From Alphaproteobacteria bacterium TMED93 (GTDB lineage: Bacteria > Pseudomonadota > Alphaproteobacteria > TMED109), in contig NHEU02000041.1 of the NCBI GenBank assembly GCA_002171495.2, forward strand, positions 13,277 through 22,132: 8,856 bases of DNA. The letters are read 5' to 3'. Below the pieces are notes generated by a model, which worked only from the letters and a program-made list of their open reading frames with translations, was not told the origin of the DNA and did not search any database. Positions 5,472 through 8,856 of this stretch are shown piece by piece. A program made the position numbers and the translations under genes. Positions within the stretch are counted from its first letter, which is position 1. Each line of letters opens with the position of its first letter.

Positions 5472-6152
5472 ATGAATAATGCACTAGAAATAAAGAACTT
5501 ATTATTTAAATGGAATAATCAAGATAACTTTTCTTTAAAAATAAAAAACCTCTCTATTAAACGTAATAAAAAAGTTATTATGTTTGGTGAAAGTGGTTCT
5601 GGAAAATCAACTTTGTTAAATTTAATAAGTGGGATAATGTCTCCTATTTCAGGAACAATAATAATTAAAGACACAATAACAAATAACTTATCCTCTAATA
5701 AAAAAGATGCATTTAGAGCTAATAATATTGGAGTAATATTTCAACAATTAAATTTGTTAGATTATATTTCACCTATTAATAACATTTTGTTACCTTGCTT
5801 TTTTACAAACTTCAAAAAAAAGAATAAAAATTATTTTTATAACAGAGCATTTAACTTAGCCAGTAAATTAGACCTAAAAAAAAATATATTATTGCAAAGA
5901 AATTCAAGCCAGTTATCTTTAGGACAAAAGCAAAGGGTAGCAATTATTAGGGCTGTTATTAATAAACCATTTTTGATAGTTGCTGACGAACCAACGTCTG
6001 CTTTAGATAATAGAAACAAAGAAAACTTCTTAAACTTATTAGTAAATATTTGTGAGACTGAAAAAATTACTTTGCTTATGGTCAGTCATGATACTTCTTT
6101 AAAAAAATATTTTGATTCTAATATAACTTTAGAAAGAATAGTAAAAAAATGA
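5472..6152 (+). CDS. ABC transporter ATP-binding protein of the ZrgABCDE-type zinc system
   Basis: All ABC ATPase motifs are present in 226 residues: Walker A GESGSGKST (39-47), Q-loop FQQ (90-92), signature LSLGQ (148-152), Walker B FLIVADE (167-173) with the P-T-S-A-L-D D-loop, and the switch His in VSHD (H206). The signature is LSLGQ rather than the more usual LSGGQ. It belongs to the LolD/MacB/FtsE-like branch, as expected from its permease partner. It would sit on the cytoplasmic face of the inner membrane and use ATP to drive the FtsX-type permease encoded next, whose ATG overlaps its TGA by 4 nt. Neighbours (ZrgA-like, DUF3299, zur) place it in zinc acquisition, equivalent to PA4064. 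No Shine-Dalgarno is obvious; translation may be coupled to zrgA. Confidence 0.9.
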   Translation: MNNALEIKNLLFKWNNQDNFSLKIKNLSIKRNKKVIMFGESGSGKSTLLNLISGIMSPISGTIIIKDTITNNLSSNKKDAFRANNIGVIFQQLNLLDYISPINNILLPCFFTNFKKKNKNYFYNRAFNLASKLDLKKNILLQRNSSQLSLGQKQRVAIIRAVINKPFLIVADEPTSALDNRNKENFLNLLVNICETEKITLLMVSHDTSLKKYFDSNITLERIVKK

Positions 6153-7396
6153 AAATACTAATTAATTTAGCTTTTCAATCTTTATTTAATAGAAAAGTTA
6201 CTGTATTTTTAACTATAATATCCTTGACAGTATCTATAGTTTTATTTCTTTCTATAGATACATTAAGATTAGGTGCTAAAAAAAGCTTTTTTGGAAATGT
6301 AAAGTCTGGTGACTTAATATTGGGCTCAAGATCTGGTGAGATTCAACTATTACTTTATTCTTTATTTCAAATTGGAAGTCCTACTAATAATATTAGCTGG
6401 GAAAGTTATAAAGAAATATCAAAAAAATCTGAAATAGATTGGATAGTTCCTATTTCTTTAGGTGACAGTCATAAACAATTTAGAGTTATGGGAACAACAA
6501 AAGAATATTTCGAAAGATACTCTTATCGAAAAAGTAAAAAGCTTCAATACCAATTTGGGACACACTTTCAAAACACATTTGATGTTGTAATTGGCAATGA
6601 CGTAGCTAAGATATTAAATTATAAGTTAGACGATAGTATTATTGTCGCTCATGGAATTGGATCTCAGTCCTTACATGACGAATTTCCTTTTAAAGTTAAA
6701 GGAATTTTACAAAAAACTGGTACTTCATTAGATAGACTAGTATTAGTAAGCCTAGAAGCATTAGAAGCAATTCACAAAGATTGGAAGGCTGGCTCAAAAA
6801 TACCAATTAAAGGTACAAATAATAAAAAGAATTTTACAGAGCAGGATTTAATTCCTAAAGAAATTACTGCTGCTATTATAAAATTAAAATCACCAATCAC
6901 TATATTTAAAGTTCAAAGAGAAATTAATGATTATGAATATGAACCTTTGCAGGCTATTATCCCAGGGATAGTACTTACTAAACTATGGCAAATAGTTTCG
7001 GTTACTGAAAACATTATGCTTGCAATTTCTGCAATGGTTATAGTAAGTGCTTTAATTGGATTAATTGCTATATTGTATTCAACATTAAACAATAGGAGAA
7101 GGGAAATGGCTTTACTTAGAATTGTAGGAGCATCTCCTAAAACCATATTTAGTTTATTATTATTAGAAGCATTAATTATTTCTTTTTTAAGTATAGTTTT
7201 TTCTATTATTTTAACACAATTACTAAACTTTTTTCTTTTTCCGATATTAGATAATAAGTATGGTATTTATTTAGAAAATAACTTTTTATTATTAAAAGAT
7301 TTTTATTTTTTTCTAATAGTGTTACTTACTGCAGTAATTGTGAGTATATTTCCAGCTTTACAGGCATATAAAAACTCTATAAATGATGGTATATGA
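6149..7396 (+). CDS. FtsX/MacB-type ABC permease of the zinc system
   Basis: The 415-residue protein has the four-helix MacB/LolC plan: TM1 at about 17-36, a large periplasmic domain (about 45-280), and three C-terminal helices at about 289-310, 335-362 and 385-404. Just after TM1 is the subfamily motif SGDLILGSRSGEIQLLLYSLFQIG (53-76) with NNISWESY. Between TM2 and TM3 is RREMALLRIVGAS (317-329), the conserved cytoplasmic coupling segment of FtsX-domain proteins. It overlaps the ATPase gene and the DUF3299 gene by 4 nt each (ATGA), so all three are translationally coupled. It corresponds to PA4065. Proteins of this fold usually pull on periplasmic partners or export rather than import, so how it helps zinc uptake is not obvious. 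Family call is strong; zinc role comes from context. Confidence 0.87.
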   Translation: MKILINLAFQSLFNRKVTVFLTIISLTVSIVLFLSIDTLRLGAKKSFFGNVKSGDLILGSRSGEIQLLLYSLFQIGSPTNNISWESYKEISKKSEIDWIVPISLGDSHKQFRVMGTTKEYFERYSYRKSKKLQYQFGTHFQNTFDVVIGNDVAKILNYKLDDSIIVAHGIGSQSLHDEFPFKVKGILQKTGTSLDRLVLVSLEALEAIHKDWKAGSKIPIKGTNNKKNFTEQDLIPKEITAAIIKLKSPITIFKVQREINDYEYEPLQAIIPGIVLTKLWQIVSVTENIMLAISAMVIVSALIGLIAILYSTLNNRRREMALLRIVGASPKTIFSLLLLEALIISFLSIVFSIILTQLLNFFLFPILDNKYGIYLENNFLLLKDFYFFLIVLLTAVIVSIFPALQAYKNSINDGI

Positions 7397-7947
7397 ATAA
7401 AAAGTATTATTTTAAAAAAATGTTTTATTTAATGAAAACAATATTAATAATTACAACCATCTTTTTTATTAACTCTTTTTCCTATTCAAAAGAAACAGCT
7501 AACTTAAAGTGGTTAGAGTTAGTTCCTAAAAATGCTTATAGTTTTGTTCCTGAAACTGGTGTTACAGAAGAAATGTGGGAGGATGAAATTTTTTTAAAGA
7601 AAGTTGAAGAAGCAGGGCTATTAATTAATAATAATATTTTAGGAAAAAAGATTAGAATTGATGGGTTTATGGTGCCTTTAGATTTTGATTATGGAGAAGC
7701 ATTAACAGTAGAAGAGTTTGTTTTAGTACCAGATGCGGGTATGTGTATTCATGTGCCTCCTCCACCACCAAATCAAATGATTTTTATAAAACTTAAGAAG
7801 CCTGAAAAAGTTAGGTATATGTTCCAACCGATTGCAGTTGAAGGAGTTTTAAAAAATACTCCTCCGATAAAAGATGTCTATAATAGTATATATGAATTGA
7901 CTGCAGATAAATTAGAAGATATAGAATTTGAAGATTTAAATTACTAG
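7393..7947 (+). CDS. Exported DUF3299 protein of the zinc operon
   Basis: The 184-residue product has a hydrophobic leader (TILIITTIFFINSFSYS, 16-32) and the DUF3299 core: IDGFMVPLDFDYGEALTVEEF (89-109) followed by VPDAGMCIHVPPPPPNQ (112-128), where C118, H120 and the proline run are the hallmark. C118 and H120 are possible metal ligands. The function is unknown; family members accompany the DUF2796/ABC/FtsX set (for example PA4066). The start at 7393 gives an ATGA overlap with the permease stop; Met10 (7420) or Met14 (7432) would give a more typical signal peptide, and none has a clear Shine-Dalgarno. It is the last gene of the operon and ends in a 4-nt overlap with the convergent cueR-like gene, with no separate terminator between them. 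Confidence 0.82.
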   Translation: MNKKYYFKKMFYLMKTILIITTIFFINSFSYSKETANLKWLELVPKNAYSFVPETGVTEEMWEDEIFLKKVEEAGLLINNNILGKKIRIDGFMVPLDFDYGEALTVEEFVLVPDAGMCIHVPPPPPNQMIFIKLKKPEKVRYMFQPIAVEGVLKNTPPIKDVYNSIYELTADKLEDIEFEDLNY

Positions 7948-8330
7948 TCTTTTGCTAATTCGTCAATTATGGGACAATCTGGTTTTTCATTACCAGGGCA
8001 TTTATTAACTAGCCATTCTAAAGAAATTTTCAAATTTTGAAGTTCCTTAATTTGTAGCTTTAAGTCATTTAATTTTTTTTTTGCTATTTCTCTCACCAGC
8101 GAGCTTTGTCTAGTATTATTTTCAAATAATTTAATTAATTCTTTACATTCTTTGAGTGAAAACCCTAAGTTTCTAGCTCTTACTAAAAATTTTAATTTAT
8201 CATAGTTTTTTTCATCATAAACCCTGTAATTATTTTCTAGTCTATCAGACTTTATAATTCCCAAATCCTCATAATGCCTAATCGACCTAGTAGTTATATT
8301 AAGTTTTTTTGCAACTTGTTGAATAAACAT
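7944..8330 (-). CDS. cueR: CueR-type copper-responsive MerR-family regulator
   Basis: The 128-residue product has the MerR winged helix (VAKKLNITTRSIRHYEDLGII, 6-26, then NNYRVYDEKN) and a long dimer helix. Its end, CPGNEKPDCPII (C111-x7-C119), matches the metal loop of E. coli CueR (C112, C120), and S76 aligns with CueR S77, the residue that marks Cu(I)/Ag(I) sensors, in contrast to the Cys at that place in ZntR. It should sense cytosolic Cu(I) and activate a target by untwisting its promoter. The likely target is the divergent gene 38 bp away. AAGG lies 5 nt before the ATG. It converges on the zinc operon with a 4-nt overlap, so read-through from either side could interfere. No copA is seen in the window. 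Confidence 0.87.
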   Translation of the reverse strand: MFIQQVAKKLNITTRSIRHYEDLGIIKSDRLENNYRVYDEKNYDKLKFLVRARNLGFSLKECKELIKLFENNTRQSSLVREIAKKKLNDLKLQIKELQNLKISLEWLVNKCPGNEKPDCPIIDELAKD

Positions 8331-8331
8331 C

Positions 8332-8362
8332 TTGACCTTTACGTTAGGGTATACTTTATATT
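8332..8362 (+). promoter_or_regulatory. MerR-type promoter with 19-bp spacer
   Basis: TTGACC (8332-8337) and TATATT (8357-8362) are 19 bp apart, the overlong spacing typical of promoters activated by MerR-family proteins. An imperfect dyad at 8335-8350 (ACCTTTAC/GTTAGGGT, 12 of 16 symmetric) starts with the ACCTT seen in CueR operators. It points rightward into the outer-membrane-like gene. The dyad centre is shifted upstream compared with copA-type operators, so the exact operator is uncertain. Confidence 0.6.
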
Positions 8363-8387
8363 ATATTTATGATTTTTTGTAAAGCAA
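8360..8387 (-). promoter_or_regulatory. Candidate promoter of the cueR-like gene
   Basis: Read leftward, TTGCTT (8382-8387) and TATAAT (8360-8365) are 16 bp apart, about 30 nt before the regulator's ATG. The -35 lies inside the 5' coding end of the divergent gene, and the -10 overlaps that gene's -10, so the two promoters would compete. Confidence 0.4.
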
Positions 8388-8856
8388 GTTTTTTAGGTTT
8401 TTTTTTACTGTTTTTTGCTTTTTTAAGTAGTATTTATGCAAGACCAATTTCATATGCAGATAGCTGGACTTTTATGAATTATAACAATTATGATAGTCAT
8501 TCAATTTTAATGCATTATTCTCCTACAAGTAAATATTCTATTGGTTATAAATCAGAATATTGGCAGAATAAAGAATACTTCCTAAATTCTATAAATTTAA
8601 ACTATCTAGTTAAAAGAATTAATAAAAAATATTCACAGGCTAATTTATATTTTAAGTCTGGTTTAGGAATAATGTCATCTGACTTTGAAGATTATCAAGA
8701 TAAAAATGAATTAGCTGGTCACTTTGAAATTGCCACAGATTGGGAAACAAGAAGATATTTTGTTTCCTATTTTAGCAAAGCTGTAAAATCTAAATCAATA
8801 GATAGTACGTATATGCAACATGCTAGATTAGGAATAGCACCTTATATTGCTGGATA
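8369..8856 (+). CDS. Exported, outer-membrane-like protein, probable copper-responsive gene (3' end outside window)
   Basis: An open frame runs from the ATG at 8369 to the right edge (162 complete codons, no stop). Residues 1-24 form a signal peptide (hydrophobic FLGFFLLFFAFLSS, likely cut after IYA). The mature part is rich in Tyr, Ser, Asn and Phe and alternates like beta-strands: SWTFMNYNNYDSHSILMHYSPTSKYSIGYKSEYW, then LNYLVKRI, ANLYFKSGLGIM, FEIATDWETRRYFVSYFSK and HARLGIAPYIAG. This looks like a small outer-membrane barrel; similar proteins, as I recall them, lie near copper genes in marine bacteria, but I cannot name a family. It is divergent from the CueR-like regulator and follows a 19-bp-spacer promoter, so copper induction is likely. 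There is no Shine-Dalgarno before the ATG, and an in-frame stop just upstream at 8345 limits other starts. Downstream genes are not visible. Confidence 0.68.
   Translation, partial: MIFCKASFLGFFLLFFAFLSSIYARPISYADSWTFMNYNNYDSHSILMHYSPTSKYSIGYKSEYWQNKEYFLNSINLNYLVKRINKKYSQANLYFKSGLGIMSSDFEDYQDKNELAGHFEIATDWETRRYFVSYFSKAVKSKSIDSTYMQHARLGIAPYIAG

Noticed and set aside
5837..6019. Leftward 60-aa ORF
   Set aside because: It is antisense to the ABC ATPase signature and Walker B region, which is clearly coding.
6931..7146. Leftward 71-aa ORF
   Set aside because: It is antisense to the conserved C-terminal part of the FtsX-type permease.

Overview
This window is very AT-rich (roughly 30% GC by eye) and densely packed with genes. 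It looks like the chromosome of a small-genome Gram-negative proteobacterium, probably aquatic or marine. Signal peptides, an outer-membrane barrel, Zur- and CueR-type regulators and an ArsS protein all point to a cell with two membranes. The sequence alone does not fix the genus.

Layout. (1) 2-709 (+) is the 3' part of an arsenosugar-biosynthesis radical SAM protein (ArsS); it starts upstream of the window. (2) 706-1422 (-) is a stand-alone PD-(D/E)XK nuclease with Cas4-like paired cysteines, converging on arsS with a 4-nt overlap. (3) 1602-3944 (-) is a three-gene leftward run: a His-rich outer-membrane beta-barrel protein, a MerC-domain membrane protein with a His pentapeptide repeat, and a secreted DUF1524/HNH-type nuclease whose start codon lies in a perfect 12-bp hairpin. 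(4) 4075-7947 (+) is a six-gene rightward operon, mostly joined by overlapping or very close ends: zur, a small uncharacterised membrane protein, a His-rich DUF2796 periplasmic zinc-binding protein (ZrgA-like), an ABC ATPase, an FtsX/MacB-type permease and a DUF3299 protein. (5) 7944-8330 (-) is a CueR-type copper-sensing MerR regulator. It converges on the zinc operon and diverges from an exported, outer-membrane-like protein (8369 onward) that runs off the right edge.

How it fits together. The core of the window is a zinc-starvation module. Zur sits at the head of its own operon. The 130-bp gap between zur and the divergent outer-membrane gene holds a 7-1-7 palindrome (4009-4023) resembling the known Zur box, placed to control both directions. 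The set DUF2796 + ABC ATPase + FtsX-like permease + DUF3299 matches the ZrgABCDE type of zinc uptake locus (Vibrio cholerae zrg; Pseudomonas aeruginosa PA4063-PA4066) rather than ZnuABC. The His-rich barrel protein would pass metal across the outer membrane, the His-rich ZrgA-like protein would hold it in the periplasm, and MerC and the ABC proteins would act at the inner membrane. The arsenic and copper genes on either side make the window a mosaic of metal and metalloid functions.

The points most worth checking are the shared Zur operator, the hairpin plus 9-codon micro-ORF joining merC to the secreted nuclease, the unnamed 125-aa membrane protein inside the zinc operon, and the CueR-type promoter predicted to give a leaderless mRNA.
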